A stretch of 64,000 bases of DNA from Phototrophicus methaneseepsis (GTDB taxonomy: Bacteria > Chloroflexota > Anaerolineae > Aggregatilineales > Phototrophicaceae), in contig NZ_CP062983.1 in the NCBI RefSeq assembly GCF_015500095.1, forward strand, positions 4,526,001 through 4,590,000, read 5' to 3'. A program made the translations under genes and the position numbers. This document shows positions 9,583-18,751 of the stretch, piece by piece. The notes under the pieces are model-generated. The model was not told the origin of the DNA and made no database searches. It saw only the letters and a program-made list of their open reading frames with translations. Positions within the stretch are counted from its first letter, which is position 1; every line of letters begins with the position of its first letter.

Positions 9583-10623
9583 TCAATCTAGTTGGTTGTA
9601 CCAATCACGAAATTGTGCCACCAGAGCTTGACGTTCATCATCAGGTAGGAACGCAGCTTTAGCCGCACGCAGTGTATAATCAGCCACATCAGCAAGTGCC
9701 ATCTGGCCGTTTTCAATCGCAAGGGAAATTTCGTCCGTCAAGGTTACGTCGCATACAGACGGATCATCCGTATTAATCGTCGTCTGGACGCCTTTTTCAG
9801 TCAGCGCCCGCAGCGGGTGCTCTCCGAGAGAATCCACAACGCCGCTGAGCACATTCGACAACGGGCAGACTTCCAACACAGTGCCACGTTCAACAAGGAT
9901 CGGCAGCAGGGCCTCGTCACGTAAAATATTGATGCCATGACCGACACGATCCGCAAGCAAGTTACCGACAGCATCCCATACGCTGATCGCGCCCGCCCAC
10001 TCACCGGCATGGACGGTAATGCCAAAGCCCGCCGCCTTGGCCTGCTGGAATACTTTATAGAATAACGTCGCTGGATAGTTGGTTTCGTCCCCCGCGAGGT
10101 CGAACCCGGTAATACCCTTATCCTGGTGAGTTATGGCCGCCTGTAGGGCGCGCGTGCCCAGTTCGACAGGCTCATGACGGTTGATCGAGACGATATAGCG
10201 CACCATTATGCCGTATTCCTGCGCAGCGTCATTCGCCGCATCACAAACAAGCGCAACGGCATCAGCAAAGCTAATTTCCGTCAGGTTACAGAGCGCTTTA
10301 GGCGTAAAGCGCAGCTCCATATAACGGATGTTATCCGCAGATGCGTCCTCGATGCTCTCTCTCGCAATGCGCTGAATAATTTCCGGGGAGCGATAAAATT
10401 CTCTCAGGGCACGGAATTTGCTTAAGAAACCCGCCGCTGAACGCGGGTCTTTGTCCGTCATCTGGACGAGGGGGCGTAAATTTTCTTCCGTTGCAGGGCC
10501 AAAAGGTAAACGATACTGGCGAGCAATATCCACCAGCGTTGAAAGGCGCACCGAGCCTTCCAGGTGACGGTGCAATTCTATTTTGGGCATTGCCCTGATA
10601 GCAGCGCGCGTCCCCGCGTCCAA
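9583..10623 (-). CDS. add: Adenosine deaminase
   Basis: This enzyme converts adenosine to inosine (purine salvage). The zinc ligands HRHLEGS, the HAGE motif (ITVHAGEWAG), DRVGHGINI, CPLSNVLSG and the INTDDPSV motif are all present in the expected order. I choose the TTG at 10623 as start: AAGGG lies eight bases upstream, and it gives the short N-terminal helix usual before the HxH motif. The first ATG at 10590 would leave only five residues before HxH and has no good ribosome site. The frame stays open further upstream but overlaps the preceding gene. Length about 346 residues, normal for the family. It sits between the two small membrane proteins and the MBL hydrolase in a tight minus-strand group. 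The function call is firm; the start is less so. Confidence 0.93.
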   Translation of the reverse strand: MDAGTRAAIRAMPKIELHRHLEGSVRLSTLVDIARQYRLPFGPATEENLRPLVQMTDKDPRSAAGFLSKFRALREFYRSPEIIQRIARESIEDASADNIRYMELRFTPKALCNLTEISFADAVALVCDAANDAAQEYGIMVRYIVSINRHEPVELGTRALQAAITHQDKGITGFDLAGDETNYPATLFYKVFQQAKAAGFGITVHAGEWAGAISVWDAVGNLLADRVGHGINILRDEALLPILVERGTVLEVCPLSNVLSGVVDSLGEHPLRALTEKGVQTTINTDDPSVCDVTLTDEISLAIENGQMALADVADYTLRAAKAAFLPDDERQALVAQFRDWYNQLD

Positions 10624-10667
10624 TTCCCTTACCCTTGCCAAATGAAAATTCGATAACTGCCAGGTGC

Positions 10668-10991
10668 TCAGTCGCGCTCTGCCAGCAGCCAGCTCCAATA
10701 ATACCAGGCGACACCCAGCCCCAGGGAGACCCCTACAGCAACGGATGCTTCGCAAAGAAGCCTCAGTGTATTGTCAACCAACTGGCCGTTTTGTGCCACT
10801 ATGGAAGCCTCTAGCAAAAAATTGCCCACCGCCCCTGCTGTGATGAGCAGTGCTGCGATATTCATCCAGAGATAATAAGGTCGTGCATGCGTGACGTTCC
10901 CTAAACGGCGGCTCAAACGTGCGACCAACAAAAACGTCATCGCAACAGCAATCCATCCCAGGCCACCCAATGCCGCCGCAATCGCATTCAC
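10668..10991 (-). CDS. Small membrane protein, partner B of a pair
   Basis: This is a 107-residue unknown protein with about three hydrophobic segments and short loops. It shares the core pattern LLVAR-x-x-x-R, then a Tyr/Trp-rich turn (YYLW), then two more hydrophobic stretches, with the gene just upstream (10988-11296), so the two look like diverged copies. Its GTG start overlaps the TGA stop of that gene (GTGA), a hallmark of translational coupling and of subunits made in fixed ratio. Its stop lies about 45 bases before the adenosine deaminase start. No catalytic motif is visible. A role as one half of a heteromeric membrane unit is inference. Confidence 0.72.
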   Translation of the reverse strand: MNAIAAALGGLGWIAVAMTFLLVARLSRRLGNVTHARPYYLWMNIAALLITAGAVGNFLLEASIVAQNGQLVDNTLRLLCEASVAVGVSLGLGVAWYYWSWLLAERD

Positions 10992-11296
10992 GATTCAGCC
11001 TCTTCACCATGCGCACGCATATGGCGGTACAAGCGCACGACCAGGAACAACAAAATAAGCCCTGCGAGCACGCTCACCAGGCTGGCGATGAGGTCCCAGC
11101 GGCCATCCTGCGCGCCAGCATGCCGCACAGATACAAGCCCAAATGCAACTAGAGGAATGAGATAAAGCCAGAAATACATCTGCTCGCCGGAAAAGCGCTG
11201 ATAAAAGCGCGCGACGAGCAGAAGTAACAGTAGAAAAGCCGCAAGTGGAAACCAAGCGAAGAGTATGAAGAACTGGTGCAGTGCGTTGGTTTCCAT
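10988..11296 (-). CDS. Small membrane protein, partner A of a pair
   Basis: This is a 102-residue unknown protein with three hydrophobic segments: about 8-30 (ending LLVARFYQR), 40-58, and 70-90 (ending RLYRHMRAHG). The C-terminus is charged and probably cytoplasmic. The LLVAR-x-x-x-R motif after the first segment and the YFW turn recur in the next gene, which overlaps it by the GTGA arrangement. The ATG at 11296 has only a weak ribosome site, which suggests coupling to the winged-helix gene that ends 40 bases upstream. I cannot assign a function. Confidence 0.72.
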   Translation of the reverse strand: METNALHQFFILFAWFPLAAFLLLLLLVARFYQRFSGEQMYFWLYLIPLVAFGLVSVRHAGAQDGRWDLIASLVSVLAGLILLFLVVRLYRHMRAHGEEAES

Positions 11297-11336
11297 TTTT
11301 CAGGATCGGATAAGGTCTCACTAGCAAGTTAACCTG

Positions 11337-11723
11337 CTAGCTATGACGAGGAACATCCATCGTGGCTATCACCTGGTTGATCGCTTTCACACGGAAATCA
11401 CGATCATGGCATGCGGTGACAAAATCACAAACGCGATCCCGCACCGTTTTATCTGCCGTATAGGTATAAACCGTGACATTAGAAACTGTCTTCTTTTCCA
11501 GTACGCCAACCCGTACAAGGCCATCGAGTTCGCGGCGGGTGACTTTTTCGTCACGGCCGACCACAAACGCAATATTATCCGCTGTATCGGTGGTGTGAGG
11601 ATTTTCGTGGAAGAAGCGAACCAGGTCCCACTTGATGAAGGAATTGACCTTATTGACCAGAAAGTCTTTCCAGACGTCGCTCATAGCGGCATTGGCATAA
11701 CCCGTGGTGTTCGGTTGCACCAT
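11337..11723 (-). CDS. Winged-helix domain protein, probable regulator
   Basis: The 128-residue protein contains a region (about 35-95) that reads like a winged helix: a helix (IKWDLVRFFHEN), a second helix region with VVGRDEKVTRRELDGLV and the wing strands GVLEKKTVSNVTVYTYT, then a helical tail. Start ATG 11723 is fixed by a perfect AAGGAG eight bases upstream; an earlier in-frame start at 11783 would have no ribosome site. It is the first gene of the minus-strand group that continues through the two small membrane proteins, add and the MBL hydrolase. A repeated ACTGGTAA motif with a perfect inverted repeat lies 75-90 bases upstream, so autoregulation is possible (inference). DNA binding has not been shown by sequence alone. 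Confidence 0.75.
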   Translation of the reverse strand: MVQPNTTGYANAAMSDVWKDFLVNKVNSFIKWDLVRFFHENPHTTDTADNIAFVVGRDEKVTRRELDGLVRVGVLEKKTVSNVTVYTYTADKTVRDRVCDFVTACHDRDFRVKAINQVIATMDVPRHS

Positions 11724-12140
11724 CAACTTTACTCCTTCTAGATTTATGGCGACTTTAACTACACTGGTAATAAGTTCATTCAATGCACGACATAATACTG
11801 GTAAAGATACCAGACACTTGTCGAGAGAACCTTAACACCAAAAACTGATTTGTCACAGTGATTTTTTCGTAAAAAGTGCACAAGGAAGTATAACAAGTAC
11901 ATTATTATTGGTTGATGCTTGTCACACGAGGCGAAATCAACACTCACACCGTTATTATATCACAGACAACGTCAAGATTACGATAACAATTTGGTCAATT
12001 TTCTCGTTAATTTATCATATGCGCAGAAGCACCCTCAGGAGAATAAAGGAATGGGCACGCCAGAATAACCATATAAACCGTTCTGCCATGCCCATAAACC
12101 ACGACACAATATGATGTGGCAATATTCGCCAGCTTATTAG
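11724..12140. other. AT-rich intergenic region upstream of the winged-helix gene
   Basis: No gene is supported in these 417 bases. It should hold the promoter of the minus-strand group starting at 11723, and the end of the DsbA-family transcript, which stops at 12141. The clear structure is the inverted repeat at 11798-11813. The open frame at 11908-12114 has no ribosome site or domain-like content and is not called. Confidence 0.6.
11798..11813. promoter_or_regulatory. Inverted repeat, possible operator
   Basis: CTGGTA and TACCAG form a perfect six-base inverted repeat with a four-base centre. ACTGGTAA occurs here (11797-11804) and again at 11763-11770. The position, 75-90 bases upstream of the winged-helix start, fits an operator, or a short hairpin in the leader. 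Function inferred from position only. Confidence 0.35.
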
Positions 12141-12845
12141 CTAGATAGCACAGCTTTCATCCGTGCAAACACCTGCATCGTCATCTGCGCCAATCACACT
12201 GACGATGGGATGCGCATCCGTCCAGGTGCGTTCGAGCGTTTCCAGGAACAGGTCGCTGGGCTGCGCGCCAGAGATCGCATAGCGCTCGTCAAAGACGAAG
12301 AAAGGCACCCCATTGACGCCAATCATCTGTGCGCGGCGTATATCTGCGCGCACATCAGCCGCATAGGCATCCCCCGCCAGCATCTCACGAACTTCAGCCG
12401 CATCCAGCCCCACTTCAACAGCCAGTTGGACGAGCGTCTCTTCATCGCTGACGACCAATCCCTCTGTGAAGTAGGCGCGCTGTAAGCGTTCCTTCATATC
12501 GCCCTGCAAACCATGGTGGGCGGCCAGATGAATCAGGCGATGTGCATCCATTGAGTTCACAAGCTTGGCATCATCCAGGTGATATTCAAGCCCTTCCTGG
12601 GCTGCGAGCTGCGTCACATGCGCTTGCATCGCCTCGACACGGCTGCGATCCACGCCCATCTTCTTCATCAACATGTCATTTAGGGAGTCGCTCGGCTCCT
12701 GTGGTGCGGATGGGTCGAGCTGGAAGCTGCGCCACACAACTTCGACCTCATTGTCATGCTCAAATTGATCCAGTGCACTCTCAAAGCGGCGGCGACCGAT
12801 GTAGCACCAGGGGCAAGCAATATCTGACCAGATTTCAACTTTCAT
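12141..12845 (-). CDS. DsbA-family oxidoreductase (FrnE-like)
   Basis: The 234-residue protein has a thioredoxin fold with a helical insert. The active-site motif CPWC is at residues 11-14 (IACPWCYIG), directly after the first strand, as in FrnE/DsbA-like 2-hydroxychromene isomerase relatives. The cis-Pro loop is GVNGVPFFVFDE, near residue 175. There is no signal peptide, so it is likely cytoplasmic, unlike exported DsbA. FrnE-type proteins act in disulfide exchange and oxidative stress; the substrate is unknown. An extra Cys pair (VCTDESC) lies at the very C-terminus. secA lies upstream on the same strand but is separated by a strong terminator, so this gene needs its own promoter. Confidence 0.87.
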   Translation of the reverse strand: MKVEIWSDIACPWCYIGRRRFESALDQFEHDNEVEVVWRSFQLDPSAPQEPSDSLNDMLMKKMGVDRSRVEAMQAHVTQLAAQEGLEYHLDDAKLVNSMDAHRLIHLAAHHGLQGDMKERLQRAYFTEGLVVSDEETLVQLAVEVGLDAAEVREMLAGDAYAADVRADIRRAQMIGVNGVPFFVFDERYAISGAQPSDLFLETLERTWTDAHPIVSVIGADDDAGVCTDESCAI

Positions 12846-12966
12846 GGGTTTCCTTCCTGATTACTAGTCCATTCACGGCCATTTAATCAGCATCCTAATC
12901 ATTAGCTTCCTAACTATAAACCTGCTAACATTTATCTGTCAAGACATGGTCTTATGTCAATAAGAC

Positions 12967-13006
12967 AAAAAAACAGCAGAGCATCGTGATTTGCCCTGCT
13001 GTTTTT
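12967..13006 (-). terminator. Intrinsic terminator after secA
   Basis: The stem AACAGCAG / CTGCTGTT (12972-12979 and 12996-13003) has a 16-base loop and is flanked by A-runs on one side and T-runs on the other. Read on the minus strand it ends in seven Ts. It lies just after the secA stop; the symmetric A/T flanks could also stop plus-strand reading. Confidence 0.8.
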
Positions 13007-13053
13007 GATTGCCTTTCATAGGATACCCACAATAGAGGGGCTTATGATATGGT

Positions 13054-15891
13054 TTACTGCTCCACAGCCGCCGTAACCGGGGCCGTCACACCAGCCTTAT
13101 CAGATTTATAGTGGCAGTGCTTGTACTTCTTGCCACTACCGCACCAGCATAAGTCATTGCGGCCCAATTTGCGGGTATTACGGACCGTCTGCGGTTGAGA
13201 TTCAGCGGCTTTATTGCTGCGCAGCATCGAGAGATTACGCTGCTCTGGCTGGCGCTGGACGCGCTCTACCTGGACAGCGTAAATCATGCGAGAAGCCATT
13301 TCTGTGATCTGGTCCTGCAATGTGTCGAACATCTGGAAGGCTTCGCGCTGATATTCCGTCAGGGGGTCACGCTGTGCGATACCCATCAGGCCAATACCTT
13401 CACGCAGTTCATCCAGTGCCGTCAGATGCCGCTGCCAGTGCATATCAATCGCGCGCAGCATCGTCTGACGCATGGCACGATCCATCAAGCCCGCTTGTAC
13501 AGCGTTGAGTTGCTCACGCTTGTGGTCGAGCACATCACGCGCACCCTCAACAACCGCTTCTTCCAGCTCTTCCCAGGACATCTCCGACATCGTATCCGGA
13601 TTAATATGCTCTGGGACCGGATAGTTCTTCAGCAATTCCTGATACAGCAGGTCGTATGTTTCGTCTGTCTCTTCTTCTTCAGAGAAGTTGGCAACGACTT
13701 CACGAAGGCGTTCTTCAATCGTCTCGAAGTAAGTTTCATACAACTCTTCAGAGCTGTAATTCAACCACTCACGACGCTGATTGTAGATATAGGAGCGCTG
13801 GCGGTTCACAACATCGTCATAGTCCAGCACTTTCTTACGAATATCAAAGTGATGGCCTTCAACGCGGATCTGCGCCTGCTCAATTGACTTGCTAATCATG
13901 CCGTGTTCAAGCGGCTCATCCTCTGGCAAGTTAGCCCAGGACATAATCTTCTTGACGGCTTCGCCGTTAAAGCGGCGTACGAGGTCATCTTCAAGGCTTA
14001 AGTAAAAGCGCGATTCACCAGGATCACCCTGGCGACCTGAGCGACCACGAAGCTGGTTATCAATACGGCGAGCTTCATGGCGCTCCGTACCAATCACGTA
14101 CAGGCCACCTGCTGCCAATACTTTCTCGCGGTCAGCGTCACATTCTGCTTTGGCCTTGCTGAAAGCTTCTTGCCACTGTTCAGGGGTGGCATCCGTTACG
14201 TCGATACCCTCTTTGCGGAGCGCCTCACGCGCTTTACCCTCTGGGTTACCACCCAACAGAATATCAACACCACGACCAGCCATATTGGTTGCAATCGTGA
14301 CGGACCCAGGCTGCCCTGCCTGGGCAATGATGCCAGCTTCACGTTCGTGAGCTTTCGCGTTTAGCACTTCGATGCGCACATCACCATTGCTGATTTCCGA
14401 CTTGAGAGCTTTATTAAGCTCTTTCGCCAGCCGTTCAGACGTTTCAATCGCGACCGTACCTACCAGAATCGGCTGTGACCGGCTCACACGGGCGCGGATG
14501 TCATCAATGATGGCATTCCACTTCGCTTTTTCATTGACGAAAATGAGATCGTTTTCGTCAGCACGAATAATGGGCTTGTTGGTCGGGATGGCAACCACAT
14601 CCAGTTCGTAAATCTTCTCAAATTCTTCTTGCTCTGTCAGGGCGGTACCCGTCATACCAGCGAGCTTGTCATACATGCGGAAGAAGTTCTGGAAGGTGAT
14701 CGTCGCCATGGTTATATTTTCGCGGCGGACCTTCACACCTTCTTTGGCTTCAATGGCCTGGTGGAGACCTTCGCTAAAACGACGACCTGGCATCAACCGC
14801 CCGGTAAAGTCATCGACAATGACAATTTCACCATTCTGGATGACGTACTCTTTATCCCGACGGAAAAGCGCATACGCGCGCAAGCAGTTATCCAGGTAAG
14901 GGATCATCTCAGCATTATCAGGATGATAAAGACTATCCGCATTGAGCATGCCCGAGTTCGTCATCAGGTGTTCGATCTTCTCGACACCGGCTTCCGTCAG
15001 GTAAGCGATGCGGTCCTTTTCATCCACAATGAATTCGCCATCCGGCTCTTCCAGTTCCACGCTTTCATCAGAGCTGCGCTTCAACTGTTTGACCATCGCG
15101 GCAAATTTTGCATAGTATTCGCTTGGTTCGTCAGCAGGGCCGGAGATAATCAGCGGGGTACGGGCTTCGTCAATGAGGATGTTATCGACTTCATCGATGA
15201 TGCCATAGTAGAGGGGCCGCTGAGAAATGCGGTCTTGATCCCAGACCATGTTATCGCGCAGATAATCAAATCCGAACTCATTATTCGTACCGTAGGTAAT
15301 ATCAGCCCGGTACGCTTCTCGGCGGCTAATAGGCCGCAAATTCTGGAAGCGCGCATCATCACTGAGGTAATCCGTGTCGAAGATATAACTGCCGCTATCG
15401 GGCTGGCCCCCCGTATTTTGTATCACTGCAGAAGATAACCCCAACAGTTGGTAAATCGGCCCCATCAACTGGAGACCCTTCTTACTGAGGTAATCGTTCG
15501 GCGTAACCAGATGCACGCCCTTACCCTGGAGCGCATTCAGATACAAAGGCAGCGATGCGGTGAGTGTTTTACCTTCACCAGTCTTCATCTCTGCGATCCG
15601 GCCTTCGTGCAGCACAATGCCACCGATCATCTGAACGTCAAAATGACGCTGACCAATTGTGCGTTTGGCAGCTTCGCGGACCAATGCATAAGCTTCTTCG
15701 AGAATATCGTCTAATGTCTCGCCATTTTGCAACCGCTCTTTAAAGGAATCCGTCTGAGCGCGCAATTCAGCATCACTCATAGCCTCATATCGCGGTTCCA
15801 GCGCATTAATAGCCTCGACACGCGCACGATACTTATTCACTGCGCGCTCCATGGGGTCGCCAAATACGCTTTTCATAACTTTACTGAACAT
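13054..15891 (-). CDS. secA: Preprotein translocase ATPase SecA
   Basis: SecA drives export of unfolded proteins through SecYEG. The 945-residue sequence has the Walker A motif MKTGEGKT, the Walker B/DEAD-like region DEVDNILIDEARTP (Asn where Ser is common), the second ATPase half with MAGRGVDILLGG, and a C-terminal zinc/SecB-type tail NDLCWCGSGKKYKHCH with three Cys and a His. I choose ATG 15891 because it gives the classic MFSKVMKSVFGDP N-terminus and has AAAGGTG five bases upstream; the in-frame extension to 16005 is not SecA-like. An extended -10 promoter lies about 77 bases upstream, and a strong terminator follows the stop. It is probably transcribed alone. Confidence 0.98.
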   Translation of the reverse strand: MFSKVMKSVFGDPMERAVNKYRARVEAINALEPRYEAMSDAELRAQTDSFKERLQNGETLDDILEEAYALVREAAKRTIGQRHFDVQMIGGIVLHEGRIAEMKTGEGKTLTASLPLYLNALQGKGVHLVTPNDYLSKKGLQLMGPIYQLLGLSSAVIQNTGGQPDSGSYIFDTDYLSDDARFQNLRPISRREAYRADITYGTNNEFGFDYLRDNMVWDQDRISQRPLYYGIIDEVDNILIDEARTPLIISGPADEPSEYYAKFAAMVKQLKRSSDESVELEEPDGEFIVDEKDRIAYLTEAGVEKIEHLMTNSGMLNADSLYHPDNAEMIPYLDNCLRAYALFRRDKEYVIQNGEIVIVDDFTGRLMPGRRFSEGLHQAIEAKEGVKVRRENITMATITFQNFFRMYDKLAGMTGTALTEQEEFEKIYELDVVAIPTNKPIIRADENDLIFVNEKAKWNAIIDDIRARVSRSQPILVGTVAIETSERLAKELNKALKSEISNGDVRIEVLNAKAHEREAGIIAQAGQPGSVTIATNMAGRGVDILLGGNPEGKAREALRKEGIDVTDATPEQWQEAFSKAKAECDADREKVLAAGGLYVIGTERHEARRIDNQLRGRSGRQGDPGESRFYLSLEDDLVRRFNGEAVKKIMSWANLPEDEPLEHGMISKSIEQAQIRVEGHHFDIRKKVLDYDDVVNRQRSYIYNQRREWLNYSSEELYETYFETIEERLREVVANFSEEEETDETYDLLYQELLKNYPVPEHINPDTMSEMSWEELEEAVVEGARDVLDHKREQLNAVQAGLMDRAMRQTMLRAIDMHWQRHLTALDELREGIGLMGIAQRDPLTEYQREAFQMFDTLQDQITEMASRMIYAVQVERVQRQPEQRNLSMLRSNKAAESQPQTVRNTRKLGRNDLCWCGSGKKYKHCHYKSDKAGVTAPVTAAVEQ

Positions 15892-15967
15892 AGGGTCACC
15901 TTTATGGAGGTCTCTATCGATGTGATTGTCAGACAGGGCGGGAAACCCACGATGCAGACTGAAGGGC

Positions 15968-15976
15968 ATTATAGCA
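15968..15976 (-). promoter_or_regulatory. Extended -10 promoter for secA
   Basis: On the minus strand the sequence reads TGCTATAAT, a perfect extended -10 element. No good -35 is present, which is usual for this class. Transcription would start near 15961, about 70 bases before the SecA ATG. Confidence 0.55.
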
Positions 15977-16003
15977 CAAGCATGTAAACAAGTTGTTAGA
16001 AGC

Positions 16004-16035
16004 AAAAACGCGTCTAATAGAATTTAAACGCGTTT
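16004..16035 (-). terminator. Intrinsic terminator after the VTT-domain gene
   Basis: Stem AAACGCGT / ACGCGTTT (16006-16013 and 16028-16035) with a 14-base AT-rich loop. Read on the minus strand it is followed by a run of Ts. It lies between the end of the VTT gene and the secA promoter. Confidence 0.65.
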
Positions 16036-16125
16036 CCATACCCTTTATAATACCGTAAAGATATTAACGGATCAGCCATATAATCTGCAAGCCGGGTTGT
16101 AATGAACTGGCGATTAGGTGGCTGT

Positions 16126-16965
16126 TTACTTCGACTTAGGCGCATTCCCAGCTGCGAGTAAGCGCTCAAGCGGCTTACGAAACATAATCGGCAGGATGAT
16201 TAACACAGCAACCAGCCCATAAATCAGGATTAGCGAGGAACCATCCTGGATAGCAGTCGTACCTAAACCAACAAAGATCAGCGTTGGGAAGAAGCCGACA
16301 ATAATCGAAACGAGCAAGTAACTGATAAAACGTACAGGCGCTAAGCCAGCAGCATAGCTTAAGAAATCCCACACAGAGAAGAGGATCAGGCGCGCAACAG
16401 CCAGCGAACGCCAGCCCCCCATACGCGTCTTGTAAAATTCCTCAACCTGCGTCATACCGCTCTTGCCGACCATACGCTGAACCACAGGGCGACCAAATGC
16501 ACGCGCAATCCAGAAGCTGATGCTGCCACCCAATACTTCCCCTATCAGCGTATATAAAACGCCTAACCACACATTGCCAAATATCGCCCCGGCCACAACC
16601 TGTATAGGGCCGCTCGTCAGCGGCGCAAAAACATACGTTGCAGCCTTCAGCCCAATATACGCCACCGGGGCCATCGGTCCGGCATCCTCAATAAATTGCT
16701 GGATGCGACCTAGCCCAATGGCGTTAATGCCCACCGTCACAACACCGAGGAAAACAGCAAACGCCAGTCCCCCAACGATCAATTCCCGTATCGGGCGCTT
16801 CTCTTCAATCTGCTTATCTGCAACAGAAATCTGTTCGCGTATGGGGTTTTGCGTGTATCGTTCCTCACCCGGTGCCTCAGTCGGTATCTGTGGTGTAGGA
16901 TGAGGCTCAGAATAAGACTTGGCCGAATATTGGCGTTTAGGGGTCTGCTGTGTGGAGTCCGGCAT
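16126..16965 (-). CDS. TVP38/TMEM64-family (VTT domain) membrane protein
   Basis: This is a polytopic membrane protein of about 279 residues. The first 60 residues are hydrophilic and Pro/Gln/Glu-rich. About six hydrophobic segments follow, with the VTT-domain hallmarks: the re-entrant-like PLTSGPIQVVAGAIFG (the usual place of the family glycine/proline loop) and GEVLGGSISFWIARAFGR, then a positively charged helix (FYKTRMGGWRSLAVARL). Family members are linked to lipid scrambling or membrane homeostasis, but the bacterial substrate is mostly unknown. ATG 16965 is preferred to the GTG at 16971 because AGAAAG lies seven bases before it. prs lies 118 bases upstream on the same strand, so they may be co-transcribed. 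Confidence 0.85.
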   Translation of the reverse strand: MPDSTQQTPKRQYSAKSYSEPHPTPQIPTEAPGEERYTQNPIREQISVADKQIEEKRPIRELIVGGLAFAVFLGVVTVGINAIGLGRIQQFIEDAGPMAPVAYIGLKAATYVFAPLTSGPIQVVAGAIFGNVWLGVLYTLIGEVLGGSISFWIARAFGRPVVQRMVGKSGMTQVEEFYKTRMGGWRSLAVARLILFSVWDFLSYAAGLAPVRFISYLLVSIIVGFFPTLIFVGLGTTAIQDGSSLILIYGLVAVLIILPIMFRKPLERLLAAGNAPKSK

Positions 16966-17083
16966 AGACACACTTTCTCGACAATGTGGTCATGATAAGG
17001 ATACAACATGGCTCGCCGCCCAGTTTTCGCCATTGCTCGTTCTTTGCGATGATGCGCTGTATGACGCGCTTGAAGCTGATCGC

Positions 17084-18118
17084 TTACTCGTCAAACAACT
17101 CGCCGACGCTGCGTCCCTCATGGGCACGAATAATGACCTCAGCCAGCAGCGGCGCAACAGAGAGCACGGTCATGTTGGGCAGATAGAGCTCTTTCTTGAT
17201 TGGCAGTGTGTTGGTAAAGATGATCTTTTTCAGGTCTACAGATTGCAGGCGCTCGCGTGATTTTTCACTGAAGAACGCATGGGTAAATGCAACGGAGACA
17301 TCCAGCGCGCCGTGTTCTTTCACCACATTGAAGGCGCTCACAATCGAACCCGCCGTATTCACTTCATCGTCGACGAGCAGCACATTCTTATCGCGGACAT
17401 CACCAATCAGGGACATCGCGATTGCTTTTTCGTCATTGCCAACGCGGCGTTTTTCCACAATCGCAACCGGCACGCCTAATGCCTCGCCCCAGTTACGCGC
17501 TTCTTTTACAAAGCCGAGGTCAGTCGCCACAACGACGAGGTTGTCCCAATTCAGGCTCTTTACGTAATCACTCAACAGATGGAAAGCGCTGAGCGCATCG
17601 CCGGGGATATTGAAAAAGCCCTGGATTTGCCCCGCGTGCAGGTCCACCGTGATATAGCGATCAACGCCTGCGGTTTCGATGATATTCGCCATCAGACGAG
17701 CCGTAATCGGTACGCGCGGCTGGTCCTTCTTATCTGAGCGTGAATAGCTCAGGTAGGGCACCACCAGGTTGATCCGCCAGGCAGAATCCCGCTTGAGCGC
17801 ATCAATCATAATCAGTGATTCCATGATATTCTCATGAATCGGCGAAGCCATCGTCTGGATCAGATACACATCCCGGCCACGAACGCTCTCATTCAACTTG
17901 ACGAAGATATTTTCGTTGGAGAATACGGTGCGCTCATAATGCCCAACCTGGATGTCTTCATAGCCGGGGCGCTGCCCGATATAGCTACAGACTTCTTCCC
18001 CCAGGGCCGGGTGTGCAGACCCGCTGAATATCTTCATTTTACCGAAGCGCATCCGCGATGTACGTTCTTCATACGCGTTTGCACTTTCGATCTTCGTACC
18101 TGGAATTTTCTCAGTCAC
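17084..18118 (-). CDS. prs: Ribose-phosphate pyrophosphokinase
   Basis: The enzyme makes PRPP from ribose 5-phosphate and ATP for nucleotide, His and Trp synthesis. Motifs seen are the ATP-side SYSRSDKKDQPR flexible loop, TVDLHAGQIQGFF (the divalent-metal/ribose region) and the PRPP loop LLVDDEVNTAGSI (Asp-Asp conserved; the usual DMIDTAGT is replaced by EVNTAGS). It is 344 residues, about 25 longer at the N-terminus than E. coli Prs. The GTG start at 18118 is well supported by GAGGAG seven bases upstream, so the extension seems real. The altered PRPP loop is worth noting but keeps the catalytic acids. Confidence 0.94.
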   Translation of the reverse strand: MTEKIPGTKIESANAYEERTSRMRFGKMKIFSGSAHPALGEEVCSYIGQRPGYEDIQVGHYERTVFSNENIFVKLNESVRGRDVYLIQTMASPIHENIMESLIMIDALKRDSAWRINLVVPYLSYSRSDKKDQPRVPITARLMANIIETAGVDRYITVDLHAGQIQGFFNIPGDALSAFHLLSDYVKSLNWDNLVVVATDLGFVKEARNWGEALGVPVAIVEKRRVGNDEKAIAMSLIGDVRDKNVLLVDDEVNTAGSIVSAFNVVKEHGALDVSVAFTHAFFSEKSRERLQSVDLKKIIFTNTLPIKKELYLPNMTVLSVAPLLAEVIIRAHEGRSVGELFDE

Positions 18119-18751
18119 ACTGCCGCTCCTCAGTTCCTATTACGTGGATTTCATCACAAAAGTTCCGTCATCAACATACGGATGTCGTAAAAAACTTAGA
18201 ATTATTTCGTTCGGTGTGGGTGATCGATTTGATCGACTATTGAGTAGGCCATCGATGTTCTTAAACATTGTGTGTGCCTATCCGCCAGAAGCGCCAATTC
18301 TAACATAGATTGTGGAGCTTGCTCAGTGACGTGAGTACCACTTATAGCCGTGTTTTTAGACCAATGACCGTGTATCTCAAAACATCTCACAAAGCAACTG
18401 ATACCGCTGCGCTTTATGCCCTTTCCGATGCTGCGACGCACGCCTCTACGATCATTTTGTCGTTTTTGTTTTATAGTCTGCTTGGCAAAAGAGAGGTTGT
18501 AGATGAGAAGAGCGAGCGCTTCCCAGGGCAAAAATCCCTCAAAAACAACTCGTATACAGTGGAAACCGCCGACGGAACGCTTTTCAACGGCTGATCACCC
18601 ATGTATCAGACGAAAATTGCATGTATCTTAAAGGTGTAGTTTACAGGGTATGATAAAATTACAATATCGTTTCAATGGGTCAATCAGCAGGCAGCATCAT
18701 GGTTGATCAACACCCTAACGCAATGGCGATTAAGTTCTTACGAGCAGCCAC
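18119..18751. other. Long intergenic region upstream of prs and the histidine kinase
   Basis: This 633-base gap lies between divergent genes. No convincing gene is seen: the open frames at 18202-18531 (-) and 18310-18594 (+) lack ribosome sites and look random. Visible structure includes an inverted repeat TCGAT-TTG-ATCGA at 18224-18236 near prs, a TATGATAAAAT -10-like stretch near 18651, and a short open frame that overlaps the kinase start. Confidence 0.6.

Noticed and set aside
18202-18594. Two open frames in the gap between prs and the kinase
   Set aside because: No ribosome site, no conserved-looking core, and they overlap each other on opposite strands.
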